The notes beneath the pieces are model-generated. The model did no database searches. It was not told the DNA's origin and saw only the letters and a program-made list of their open reading frames with translations. The position numbers and the translations under genes were made by a program. This document shows, in pieces, positions 46,417 through 55,594 of a stretch of 64,000 nucleotides of DNA. Origin of the DNA: Kordia algicida OT-1 (GTDB lineage Bacteria > Bacteroidota > Bacteroidia > Flavobacteriales > Flavobacteriaceae); NCBI RefSeq assembly GCF_000154725.1, contig NZ_DS544873.1:3939065-4003064 (forward strand). The letters are read 5' to 3'. Numbering within the stretch: the first letter of the stretch is position 1; the number at the start of each line of letters is the position of its first letter.

Positions 46417-47478
46417 TTATATTTGAACAAACGTTAATGTGATTGCACTATTTACCGTACTTTGTAAAGAAATTGTTGTTTCTGATGCACTTACTACTTC
46501 CCACGTTTGATTGAGTAATTCGAAAGAAGCATTTCCTGAAAAATTCAATGTTAAAAACACTTCCGTTTCTGAAGTTACTTCGTAAGTTCCTTCTACATCT
46601 TCAATTGTATTGTCTACGGTATTTTCTGCCTCAACGGTTAAGTCGTTTGCAAAATCGATAGTAAAATCTGCGTATGTATTTGCTGTATCAACTCCAGCAT
46701 CAATAAACGATTCTACTCTAAACGTTCCTTCTACCAAGATTTCTTCTAGCGTATCTGCATTGTCATTTGCTTCATCTTCCATGTCTTCAATATCTAAACA
46801 ATCTTCTAAGCTATTTTCAAATTCTGAGTCGCTATTAATGGTTACTGTTGTTTCATCGTTTAAAATTACGGTAATTGGGTAACTGATTGAGTATGATTCG
46901 TCGTCATCTAAATTTTCAACAAAGTTGTATAATTCTTCTTCAGACTGTATTGTTAAACTTCCTGTTTGATTTAAAGATGCATCATAGTTTAAAATTACCA
47001 TTGGAAATTGAATATCAACACATGAAATGGCGTCTTGTGCGGTGTTTTGAGCATCTTCACAAGCATCAATTAATGCGTCGTATTCTGCTTCGTTGGTTAC
47101 GGTTACTTCTGTGTAATCGCTCAACATTACGCTAATTGGAAACTGAAATTCCACATCGTCGTCATCAGTATTAAATTGTCCGATAATATCTAATACCAAT
47201 TGATAATCAGATTCCGAAACAATGGTTACTTGTGTTCCGTTTACGTTTGCCGTTACAGGTAATAGTATTGCTGAACATGAAGTATCGTCTAAAAAATCAT
47301 CAAAAGAACCATCAAACATAGAAGCGCGTTCTAAATTTAAAGTTGTCATTGAGTTTGCTGTATTGGTTGTTACATTCGGATTTGGATTTTGTCCGTTTTC
47401 AGAATCAACTTCATCTTGACAAGAAGTGAATAAGGCAAATGATACGATAAATGCTGTGATTAGTTTTAAATTTCTCAT
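46417..47478 (-). CDS. Acidic lipoprotein with internal repeat
   Basis: A 353-residue protein with lipobox FTSC (Cys about residue 20). A segment at about 68-140 is repeated at 153-228: both contain a beta-strand, a QFP/YP-V-x-L-x-D motif (FQFPISVMLSDYTEVTV and SISYPITVILNDETTVTI) and a Cys-Asp end. The C-terminal part is beta-rich (EGTYEVTSETEVFLTL). It is Asp-rich throughout and probably surface-exposed. It is divergent from the ECF sigma/FecR/TonB-receptor set, with a 203-base gap. Confidence 0.75.
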   Translation of the reverse strand: MRNLKLITAFIVSFALFTSCQDEVDSENGQNPNPNVTTNTANSMTTLNLERASMFDGSFDDFLDDTSCSAILLPVTANVNGTQVTIVSESDYQLVLDIIGQFNTDDDDVEFQFPISVMLSDYTEVTVTNEAEYDALIDACEDAQNTAQDAISCVDIQFPMVILNYDASLNQTGSLTIQSEEELYNFVENLDDDESYSISYPITVILNDETTVTINSDSEFENSLEDCLDIEDMEDEANDNADTLEEILVEGTFRVESFIDAGVDTANTYADFTIDFANDLTVEAENTVDNTIEDVEGTYEVTSETEVFLTLNFSGNASFELLNQTWEVVSASETTISLQSTVNSAITLTFVQI

Positions 47479-47646
47479 AATAGTCGTTTTTGTATTTTAA
47501 TATTTTTTTAGTTCGTAAAGAATTCTTTTTCGTTATTTCGCCCTTAAGACAACACAGAAATAATTTACCCTATGATTTTTTTAAATTTTTTCTAAAAAAT
47601 TTTTAAAACACTGAAAATCAGAAAATTAAAATACATTAAAAAATCA

Positions 47647-47654
47647 TACTTTTG
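47647..47654 (+). promoter_or_regulatory. -7 box of the ECF sigma factor gene
   Basis: TACTTTTG matches TAnnTTTG perfectly, 27 bases before the ATG at 47682. I saw no strong -33 box. Confidence 0.5.
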
Positions 47655-47681
47655 TAAAAGTAAAAATCTAAAAGAGAATAT

Positions 47682-48197
47682 ATGCAATCGGAGCACGGAA
47701 GTTTATGTGATGAGAGTTCCTTCAATAATTTTTATGCTACCTACCTGCAAGCTGCCAGCAATTTTGCTTTTTATAAAAGCGGAGACAAAGCGAGTGCTAT
47801 GGATATCATCCAAGAAGCTTTTGTAAAAGTTTGGGAGAACTGCGCAAAAATTGATCCTTCAAAAGCAAAGACTTATTTATTTACAACCATTAACAATACG
47901 TTTTTGAATGTGGTAAAACATCAAAAAGTAGTATTAAATTATGAAAAGACAGCTTCGTATATGGATCGGACGAATCAAGATCCTGCTTATATTATGGAGG
48001 AAAATGAATTTAAACAAAAACTCCAAAATGCGATTGCCGATTTAGACGATAAAGAACGCGAAGTATTTTTACTCAGTAGAGTAGAAGGCAAAAAATATAG
48101 AGAAATTGCCGAATTGCTAGACATTTCTCAAAAAACTGTGGAAAAACGCATGTCGCTCGCTTTGAAAAAGTTACGCGCAAAAATAGAAGGATTGTAA
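47682..48197 (+). CDS. ECF-type RNA polymerase sigma factor
   Basis: A 171-residue sigma-70 family factor with only regions 2 and 4. Region 2 includes DIIQEAFVKVWEN near residues 41-54, and region 4 includes VEGKKYREIAELLDISQKTVEKRM near 130-153. It probably activates transcription in response to a surface signal passed by the FecR-type anti-sigma factor and TonB receptor encoded directly downstream. Confidence 0.93.
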   Translation: MQSEHGSLCDESSFNNFYATYLQAASNFAFYKSGDKASAMDIIQEAFVKVWENCAKIDPSKAKTYLFTTINNTFLNVVKHQKVVLNYEKTASYMDRTNQDPAYIMEENEFKQKLQNAIADLDDKEREVFLLSRVEGKKYREIAELLDISQKTVEKRMSLALKKLRAKIEGL

Positions 48198-48257
48198 AAT
48201 TTTCATTTTTTCGTAGGGTAAAATGAAATAGAGTTGTCTTACCCTTGACAAGCAATT

Positions 48258-49190
48258 ATGGACAAAGAAAAAGACATATTAAAATGGTTTAACGGAGAAC
48301 TTTCAGACGAAGAAATAAAAAATCTTCAAGCGTCTGAAGGATTTGATACGTTTGAAAAAATTCGCTTTTACAGTGAACAATTTGACGTGCCAAAACGTGA
48401 TGTCGCTGCTTCATTAGAAGATTTTAAACAAAATTATCGCTCCAAAGCAACTAAAGAAAAAACTCCAGAAACAAAAATTAGAAAACTCAATTTGAGCATG
48501 TTCTATAAAGTCGCTGCTGCGGTAGTACTTTTAGCAACACTTTCATACTTCATGTTTTCAAACAATATGTATACGCTTGAAACTTCTGTGGCACAAAACA
48601 AACAAATTTCCTTGCCAGATGGTTCGGAAGTAACCTTAAATGCAGGTTCAAAATTAGCGTACAATAAAAATTCTTGGAAAAACGAACGCAATCTTGAATT
48701 GGAAGGAGAAGCCTTTTTTAAAGTAGCTAAAGGAGAAAAATTTACGGTACAAATGGACGAAGAATCCGTTCAAGTTTTAGGAACGCAATTCAATATTAAA
48801 GATCGAGAAAATTACTTCGATGTACAATGTTTTGAAGGAAAAGTGCGTGTGACTTTCACTAACGGAGAAACCATTTTGACCAAAGGAAAAGCATTTCGCA
48901 TGCTCAAAGGAAAAAAAGGCTATGTTTATGATATTGTAGACGAAAAACCTTCTTGGATGCAACAAGAATCAAGCTTTAATGAAGTGCCGCTTTCGGAAGT
49001 TATTGAAGAATTAGAACGTCAATATGATATTAAAATTAAAACAGAAAATGTAAATGTTTCTCAATTATACACAGGAACTTTTACACATACCAACAAAGAA
49101 TTGGCGTTACAATCGGTAGCAATTCCGTTGCGAATGGAGTACAAAATCAATGAAAACGAAGTGATATTTTATCATAATGGCGACAAGTAA
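48258..49190 (+). CDS. FecR-family anti-sigma factor
   Basis: A 310-residue protein with a cytoplasmic N-terminal segment, one membrane helix near 82-100, and a periplasmic FecR domain (about 110-210, with ISLPDGSEVTLNAGSKL) plus a C-terminal DUF4974-like part. It controls the sigma factor encoded before it. Its stop lies 14 bases inside the next gene, so it is coupled with the TonB receptor. Confidence 0.93.
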   Translation: MDKEKDILKWFNGELSDEEIKNLQASEGFDTFEKIRFYSEQFDVPKRDVAASLEDFKQNYRSKATKEKTPETKIRKLNLSMFYKVAAAVVLLATLSYFMFSNNMYTLETSVAQNKQISLPDGSEVTLNAGSKLAYNKNSWKNERNLELEGEAFFKVAKGEKFTVQMDEESVQVLGTQFNIKDRENYFDVQCFEGKVRVTFTNGETILTKGKAFRMLKGKKGYVYDIVDEKPSWMQQESSFNEVPLSEVIEELERQYDIKIKTENVNVSQLYTGTFTHTNKELALQSVAIPLRMEYKINENEVIFYHNGDK

Positions 49191-51720
49191 AAAGTACGTT
49201 TACATACTGTTTTTTGCGATCTGTCATTTGCTATCAGCGCAAAACAGTCAAGAAAAACAATTGTTGAAAGACATCATTACGTCGCTTGAAAAAAAGCACG
49301 ATGTCAAGTTTTCGTATGCAGTTGAAGATTTAGGAACGCTTTCCATTACGCCACCAAAAGATATACTTACATTACAAGAAGCGATTGCGTATTTAAACGC
49401 ACAAACATTACTCAATTTTAAGATGTTGAGCGAGCGTTATGTAACGGTTTCTACAGTAAACAAAAAGATTGCTATTTGTGGATATTTAAAAAATGCCGAA
49501 ACCAACGAACCTCTTTTTGGTGCAACCATTGCAGTTGTGAATGAAGCACGCGGAAGTACAACCTCTGTAGATGGAAAATTTACGCTTGATGAAGTTTCTC
49601 CTGAAGCCAAAATTTTAATTTCTTACATAGGATTCAATTCAGAATTTTTTCAGGCAAAAGAACTTTTTACTACGGGAAATTGTCGTACAATCAATTTGCA
49701 ACCAATTCGGGAAGATTTAGAAGAAATTGTCATTACCAAATACTTAACCACAGGATTGCAAAAAGTACTTGACGGAAGCACCGTTTTGAATACGGAAGAA
49801 TTCGGAATTCTTCCCGGACAAATAGAACCTGATATTTTACAATCCATTCAAGCGTTGCCTGGTGTAGAAAGTTCGGATGAAAGTATTGCCAATATCAACG
49901 TTCGTGGTGGTACAAACGATCAGAATTTGATGTTGTGGGATGGAATAAAAATGTATCATTCTGGGCATTTTTTCGGATTGATTTCTGCGTATAATCCATA
50001 CTTAACAGAAAAAGTAACGGTAACCAAAAACGGTACAAGTAGCGAATACAGTGATGGCGTTTCTAGTACAATTAAGATGGAAACCAAAAATAACATTACC
50101 AATACATTTTCAGGCGGTTTCGGATTCAATTTGATTAGTGCCGATGCTTTTTTGCAAGTTCCCATCACAGAAGATTTAGAAGTACATATTTCTGCACGTC
50201 GTTCGTATACTGATGTATTCAACACACCAACGTACGATCAATATTTTGACCGAAGTTTTCAGGATAGCGACATCAATACCAACAACACGATCAATCAAGC
50301 AGAAACATCTTCGGACTTTGTTTTTCACGATTATTCGGCTAAAATTTTGTACGATTTCAATAAAAATCATCAGTTTCGACTCAGTTTTATCAGTATTGAC
50401 AATCAGTTGGATTATATGGAAAGTACGGTAAATACTTCCAATGAAGCGTCATCACGCATAAGCGAACTGAATCAGCGAAATATTGGCGCAAGCGGACATT
50501 GGAAAGCTTTTTGGGGTGATAAATTGACTACAGAATTTTCAGGCTTTTACTCTACTTATGAAGTTGATGCGGTAGATTATACCGTAGAAACCGATCAGGA
50601 ATTGGCGCAACGAAATGAAGTGATTGAAACTGGTGTAAAACTAAAAGCGTTGTATGAGATAACAGACGAAATTCAATTGCGTAGCGGTTATCAGTTTAAC
50701 GAAATTGGAATTTTAAACAGAACGCGTGTAAGTCTGCCATTTTTTGACCGCATAAAAAAAGATGTATTGTGGAATCATTCATTTTTCGCTGAAGCGGAAT
50801 ATTACAAAGAAAATACCTTTGTGCGTGTTGGTGCGCGAGCGACTTATTTTCAACAGTTTGATGAATTCCGTTTAGAACCGCGTATTAACATTCGACACAA
50901 AATATCCAATCAGTTTTCGGTAAAAATGTTGGGCGAATTTAAAAACCAAACCGCGACACAAATTGTAGATTTTCAGGACGATTTTTTGGGTGTGGAAAAT
51001 CGCCGTTGGATTTTGGCAAATAATGAAGATATTCCGATTGCGAAAAGTATGCAAGGTTCGGCAGGAATTGAATTTAATCACAATAATTTTTTGATTGATA
51101 TTACTGGTTTTTATAAGAATATTGACGGAATTACGACTGCGGGACAAGGTTTTTACAACGGATTACAATTTGTAGATGCTACAGGAAGTTATCGTTCGTA
51201 TGGCGTTGAATTTTTAGCCAATAAAACTGCCGATTTGTACAGTGCTTGGATTAGTTATACGTATAGCAAGAACGAATATACTTTTGACCAATTTACACCT
51301 GCAACTTTTCCCAATAATGTAGATGTACGTCATTCGGTATCAGCTGCTTTTAATTACGAATTGATGAAGGATTTAAAAGTATCGCTTGGCGGAATTTGGC
51401 GTTCAGGAAGACCATTTACACAACCGGTTGCTGGAAACGAAACGGTGCAAAACGGAAACTTCACGCAGGTCAATTACGACGAACCAAACAGTAGTTTTTT
51501 GGACGATTTTAAACGCTTGGATGCTTCTGTGAGTTATGCATTTAACATTCACAACAACATCAAAGGAACATTGAAAGCTGGCGTATTAAACATTACCAAT
51601 CAGCGAAATGTGATTAATCGTTATTACGAAGTAGATTCAGAAGATACTTCTCGCGCAAAGCGTATTGACAATGTTTCTTTACGCATGACACCGAATGTGA
51701 GTTTTCGGGTGCGGTTTTAG
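49177..51720 (+). CDS. TonB-dependent receptor with STN signalling domain
   Basis: An 847-residue outer-membrane receptor. After a signal peptide (about 1-21) come an STN domain (about 25-90), a CarboxypepD-regulatory-like domain (about 95-180), a plug (about 195-310, with NVRGGTNDQNLMLWDG) and a barrel to the C-terminal FRVRF. STN plus a sigma/FecR pair means trans-envelope signalling. The ligand is unknown. It overlaps fecR by 14 bases and is followed by a hairpin terminator. Confidence 0.93.
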   Translation: MATSKKYVYILFFAICHLLSAQNSQEKQLLKDIITSLEKKHDVKFSYAVEDLGTLSITPPKDILTLQEAIAYLNAQTLLNFKMLSERYVTVSTVNKKIAICGYLKNAETNEPLFGATIAVVNEARGSTTSVDGKFTLDEVSPEAKILISYIGFNSEFFQAKELFTTGNCRTINLQPIREDLEEIVITKYLTTGLQKVLDGSTVLNTEEFGILPGQIEPDILQSIQALPGVESSDESIANINVRGGTNDQNLMLWDGIKMYHSGHFFGLISAYNPYLTEKVTVTKNGTSSEYSDGVSSTIKMETKNNITNTFSGGFGFNLISADAFLQVPITEDLEVHISARRSYTDVFNTPTYDQYFDRSFQDSDINTNNTINQAETSSDFVFHDYSAKILYDFNKNHQFRLSFISIDNQLDYMESTVNTSNEASSRISELNQRNIGASGHWKAFWGDKLTTEFSGFYSTYEVDAVDYTVETDQELAQRNEVIETGVKLKALYEITDEIQLRSGYQFNEIGILNRTRVSLPFFDRIKKDVLWNHSFFAEAEYYKENTFVRVGARATYFQQFDEFRLEPRINIRHKISNQFSVKMLGEFKNQTATQIVDFQDDFLGVENRRWILANNEDIPIAKSMQGSAGIEFNHNNFLIDITGFYKNIDGITTAGQGFYNGLQFVDATGSYRSYGVEFLANKTADLYSAWISYTYSKNEYTFDQFTPATFPNNVDVRHSVSAAFNYELMKDLKVSLGGIWRSGRPFTQPVAGNETVQNGNFTQVNYDEPNSSFLDDFKRLDASVSYAFNIHNNIKGTLKAGVLNITNQRNVINRYYEVDSEDTSRAKRIDNVSLRMTPNVSFRVRF

Positions 51721-52164
51721 ATTTAATTTTCAAGAAAATTGATTACGTAAAACTAAAAATAAAAAATCCGTTGTTTTTTTACGCAACGGATTTAATTCTT
51801 GATCTGTATTTTGAAACTTCGCGTTTACTTCGACTGCGCTTAGCACAAAGTTTTAACGGATTTACTTGTGAGATGCTGAAAAGATACTGAATCAAGTTCA
51901 GCACAAGAGTTCAGCATGACGAATAAGAGCGAAGCGCGTCTAAAAACGTTATTAATACGACAATTTAAAAGTTTGGAAATGTATCAATTAGTTTCAAACA
52001 ATACTCAAATTTGTTTTAGAAACGCATTTAAAATTTAAAACACAGCATTTAACATTTTATATAAAATCAAACAATGATCTCAGAAACAACCTTGAATCAT
52101 TGAATTATTAAATCCTTTAATTGAGCAAACCGAACCTAAGAGCAATTGACCAAAGTCTAATAAG
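51721..52164. repeat. 444-base intergenic region with dispersed repeats
   Basis: Contains the terminator at 51764-51793, an ACTTCGACTGCGCTTAGCAC unit (51827-51846), nested inverted repeats at 51871-51920 (GATGCTGAA with TTCAGCAT), and at 52082-52101 an inverted copy of a 20-base repeat also at 58035 and 58219. No coding frame was seen. Confidence 0.65.
51764..51793 (+). terminator. Terminator after the TonB receptor gene
   Basis: Perfect 10-bp stem (AAATCCGTTG with CAACGGATTT) and a 10-base loop; the T run after it is weak. Likely ends the sigma/FecR/receptor transcript. Confidence 0.6.
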
Positions 52165-53187
52165 TTACGCTTTATACTCTTTTACCGCGTCAATAAAAGC
52201 TTTGGCATTGTCTAACGGAATGTCTGGTAAAATTCCGTGTCCGAGATTTACGATGTATTTGTCTTTTCCGAATTCGTTAATCATTTGGTGTACCATTTTT
52301 TTGATTTCCGCTGGTGGCGAATATAAACGTGTTGGATCAAAGTTTCCTTGAAGCGTGATGTTTCCACCAGATAAGTAGCGTGCATTTCTTGCTGTACATG
52401 TCCAATCGACACCTAATGCCGCTGCATTTGATCGTGCCATTTCTTGAAACGCAAACCAACAACCTTTTCCATAGGCAATTACTGGCGCATCATCTTTGAG
52501 TGCTTCAATGATTTGGTTGATGTATTGCCAAGAAAATTCTTGATAATCAGTTGGCGATAACATGCCGCCCCAAGAATCAAAAACTTGTACGGCATTGACT
52601 CCAGCTTTTACTTTTTCTTTTAGATAAGCAATGGTTGTATCTGTAATTTTTTGCAATAGTTGATGTGCCGCTACAGGATTTGTAAAGCAGAATTTCTTTG
52701 CTTTGTCAAAGTTTTTACTCCCTTGACCTTGTACGCAATAACATAAAATTGTCCAAGGTGAACCTGCAAAACCGATCAACGGAATTTCGTCGTTGAGCAA
52801 TTCTTTTGTGGCTTTGATAGCTTTGTATACGTAGTCTAATGCTTCAGGATCTGCAACAATAACATTGTCAACATCTTTTTGCGTTCGTACCGGATTTGGT
52901 AAATATGGACCAAAATTCGGTTTCATTTGCACTTCGATGTTCATCGCTTGCGGAATGACCAAAATATCTGAAAATAGAATTGCAGCGTCCATTCCGTAAC
53001 GGCGAATAGGTTGCACTGTGATTTCACTTGCCAACTCAGGTGTTTGACAACGTGTGAAAAAGTCGTACTTCCTTTTAATTTCCATGAATTCTGGTAAATA
53101 TCTTCCTGCTTGGCGCATCATCCAAACAGGCGGACGTTCTACCGTTTCTCCTTTTAAAGCTCTTAAAAATAAATCGTTTTTTAGCAT
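52165..53187 (-). CDS. hemE: Uroporphyrinogen decarboxylase
   Basis: Removes four carboxyl groups from uroporphyrinogen III to make coproporphyrinogen III, in the cytoplasm. The 340-residue sequence has the N-terminal signature [17 protein letters not shown] near residue 19 and the central segment [12 protein letters not shown]. Usual length. It is the last of the hemA-hemCD-alkB-hemE run on the minus strand, 192 bases from alkB. Confidence 0.96.
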   Translation of the reverse strand: MLKNDLFLRALKGETVERPPVWMMRQAGRYLPEFMEIKRKYDFFTRCQTPELASEITVQPIRRYGMDAAILFSDILVIPQAMNIEVQMKPNFGPYLPNPVRTQKDVDNVIVADPEALDYVYKAIKATKELLNDEIPLIGFAGSPWTILCYCVQGQGSKNFDKAKKFCFTNPVAAHQLLQKITDTTIAYLKEKVKAGVNAVQVFDSWGGMLSPTDYQEFSWQYINQIIEALKDDAPVIAYGKGCWFAFQEMARSNAAALGVDWTCTARNARYLSGGNITLQGNFDPTRLYSPPAEIKKMVHQMINEFGKDKYIVNLGHGILPDIPLDNAKAFIDAVKEYKA

Positions 53188-53292
53188 ATTCTTTTTAAGT
53201 TTTGAGCTGTTAGTATTGAGTATTGAGAAAGTTTATAGCTCGTTACTAATATCTCATTTTTAGTTTTTATTTTAAAGTACTTCTCGACTGGG

Positions 53293-53320
53293 CTCGAAGT
53301 GACGTTTTGGTTATTTTAGA
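53293..53320. repeat. 28-base direct repeat flanking alkB, copy 1
   Basis: Matches 53935-53962 in 27 of 28 positions (CTCGAAGTGACGTTTTGGTT core). The copies lie on either side of alkB in the same orientation, about 640 bases apart. Confidence 0.7.
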
Positions 53321-53379
53321 GTTCAGAGTTTACATTAATAAAGTCTCAATACTCACTATTCAAATCTTGCAACTAATTT

Positions 53380-53892
53380 TTACTTCATTTTACGAAATGT
53401 CAAACTCATTCTTCCGTTTTCGGTGTCTGATTTTGGAATTGCGTGTTGCCATTCGTCTTGTATTTCATTGGTCATGTATATAAATGAACCAGAAGGTAAT
53501 TGGAAGTCTTTTGTAACTTCTTGGTTTTTAATATTTCGAAATCTTAATGTTCGGGTTTCTCCAATAGAGACAATTCCAACACCTGTATTTTCAACTAATA
53601 TATCTGTTTGATCAGAATGAAAACCCATACGCGATTTGCCATCTAAATAATAATTAATCAAGCAATTATTAGGAGCAAAGTTGAGTTCTTTCTCGATGAG
53701 ATATACAACTTCTTGTATTTCTTTAATAATTGGTTGATATGGATAACTAATTTGAGAATAATTGTATGCCTTACCAAAACTCGCAGTTTTTCTAGCTGCC
53801 ATGCGCTGATCCCAGTTTACATTGTTTTTTAAAAATTTAAACAATATTTCTGGTCGCTCAATAAAATTCTCTATGTATGTTATTCCGTTCAT
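53380..53892 (-). CDS. AlkB-family DNA dealkylase
   Basis: A 170-residue 2-oxoglutarate/Fe(II) dioxygenase that repairs alkylated bases. The iron ligands are in GFHSDQTD (HxD, near residue 96) and EWQHAIP (His near 150), and the 2-oxoglutarate-binding Arg is in RMSLTFR near the C-terminus. It is flanked by 28-base direct repeats and lies between hemCD and hemE, so it may have been inserted into the heme operon. Confidence 0.9.
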   Translation of the reverse strand: MNGITYIENFIERPEILFKFLKNNVNWDQRMAARKTASFGKAYNYSQISYPYQPIIKEIQEVVYLIEKELNFAPNNCLINYYLDGKSRMGFHSDQTDILVENTGVGIVSIGETRTLRFRNIKNQEVTKDFQLPSGSFIYMTNEIQDEWQHAIPKSDTENGRMSLTFRKMK

Positions 53893-53934
53893 TATTTTCT
53901 TTCATTTCGACTCCGCTCAATGTGCAGAAAATTA

Positions 53935-53962
53935 CTCGAAGTGACGTTTTGGTTGTTTTAGA
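53935..53962. repeat. 28-base direct repeat flanking alkB, copy 2
   Basis: Second copy of 53293-53320. Just before it (53904-53922) is an ATTTCGACTCCGCTCAATG unit related to units at 57957 and 51827. Confidence 0.7.
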
Positions 53963-54013
53963 ATTAAGTATTTATTTTGATAGTTCTCAATACTCAATTC
54001 TAACATCTTAAAT

Positions 54014-55594
54014 CTAACGAGCATACTGCGAGTTCACCAACTCAATCACACTCTCAACAGTTGGGAGTTTTGCAACGCGAACGTCTTCAAAATGCTGTCT
54101 TGCTTCTTTGGCAGTTGTTTCACCAATACAATATGCAATTCCTTTGGCTTTGTTTGCTGATATGTAACTTTTTACCGTTGATGGACTGTAAAACATGACG
54201 CCTTCAATTCCATCTTGAAGCTTTTCAGCGTCCAATATGGTTTTGTACGCGTGTACTTCTGTAACTTGTATATGATTTTCTTCTAGAATTGTTGGCAATG
54301 CATCTAAACGGATGTCGCTACAAAAATACGTTACCGTAGTTCCTTCCATGTATTCTACTAAATGTTCGGCAAGTAGTTTAGAGTTTCGTGCCGATTTTGC
54401 TACAGGACCAATTTTTTGCTCAATGAGTTTTTTGGTTCTGCGTCCAACACAGTAAATGTTTTGAAATTGTAATTCTTCCGAAGAAAAGTTTTGCACTAAC
54501 GCTTCTACCGCATTTTTACTTGTAATTACCACATTTTTAATTGGTTTTCGAACTACTTGTGGCTTGATTCTATTCAAACTAATTTTGATGAAATCGCTAC
54601 TTTCTGAGACAATTTTATCGTTGAAAAGTTGTCGTTGCGCTTCTGTCAAAAGTTTAGTAGAATATACATTGATTTGCTTTCCAGCATTTTTAATATCGTC
54701 CATCAAGCGTTTTCCGCCACGTTCAATGATGTAGTTTGAACAGTATTCGGCTAAGTCGTGATGTTCGCCTAGTTTTTCGTAACGCGTCACATAGATTCGC
54801 TTTGTTCCGTCTGTACTTAATAATACACCTTCAAGCGTAACTACTTCGTCTTTTATGTAGGCAATTGCTCCAATTGGCGCTGTACAACCACCTTCTAGTA
54901 AGTTTAGAAATTTACGTTCTATCGAAGTGCATATTTCTGTTTCTTCATGATTGATTTCTGCACAAATAGCACGAATTTCTTCATCAGCTTCTAAAGCAGT
55001 AATCATAATAGCTCCTTGTGCTGGCGCGGGAATCATCCATTCAAGATTAACAGATTCTTCTGGTCGTAAACCAATACGTCCCAATCCAGCGGCAGCGAAT
55101 ATAGCACCATTCCAATGCTCCGTATCTGCTAGCTTTTGCAAACGTGTGTTTACATTTCCACGTAAATCTTCAATGGTATGTGTTGGATATCTGTGGAGCC
55201 ATTGTGCTTTTCGGCGTAAGCTTCCAGTAGCAATTACGGCGTTGCGTTGCGATAAAAATTCTTCGTTGTTTTTGAAGACTAAGGTATCGCGTACATTTCC
55301 ACGTTTTAAAACTGCTGCTTGTACAATTCCTTTTGGTAATATTGTAGGAACATCTTTTAGTGAATGCACCGCAATATCGATGTCATTGTTGAGCATCGCA
55401 ATATCGAGCGTTCGTGTAAATATTCCGGTGATTCCGAGTTCGTATAGTGGTTTGTCTAAGACTAAATCGCCTGTAGCTTTTACGGGAACTAATTCGGTTT
55501 TGTGACCTAAAAATTCAAGCTGTTCTTGTACTACTTTAGCTTGCCACAATGCGAGTTCACTATCTCTAGTCCCGATTCTGATGCGTTTACTCAT
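54014..55594 (-). CDS. hemC-hemD: Fused hydroxymethylbilane synthase and uroporphyrinogen-III synthase
   Basis: A 526-residue fusion. Residues about 1-300 are HemC, with ATGSLRRKAQW and the dipyrromethane-binding Cys in LLEGGCTAPIGA near 245. Residues about 310-526 are HemD (VVITSKNAVEAL and VMFYSPSTVKSYI). The two reactions are consecutive: polymerisation of porphobilinogen and closure to uroporphyrinogen III. Fusion could pass the unstable hydroxymethylbilane directly. It overlaps hemA by four bases. Confidence 0.93.
   Translation of the reverse strand: MSKRIRIGTRDSELALWQAKVVQEQLEFLGHKTELVPVKATGDLVLDKPLYELGITGIFTRTLDIAMLNNDIDIAVHSLKDVPTILPKGIVQAAVLKRGNVRDTLVFKNNEEFLSQRNAVIATGSLRRKAQWLHRYPTHTIEDLRGNVNTRLQKLADTEHWNGAIFAAAGLGRIGLRPEESVNLEWMIPAPAQGAIMITALEADEEIRAICAEINHEETEICTSIERKFLNLLEGGCTAPIGAIAYIKDEVVTLEGVLLSTDGTKRIYVTRYEKLGEHHDLAEYCSNYIIERGGKRLMDDIKNAGKQINVYSTKLLTEAQRQLFNDKIVSESSDFIKISLNRIKPQVVRKPIKNVVITSKNAVEALVQNFSSEELQFQNIYCVGRRTKKLIEQKIGPVAKSARNSKLLAEHLVEYMEGTTVTYFCSDIRLDALPTILEENHIQVTEVHAYKTILDAEKLQDGIEGVMFYSPSTVKSYISANKAKGIAYCIGETTAKEARQHFEDVRVAKLPTVESVIELVNSQYAR

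Noticed and set aside
54951..55505. A 184-residue frame on the plus strand opposite hemCD
   Set aside because: It lies within the clearly real hemC coding region in antisense and has no domain.
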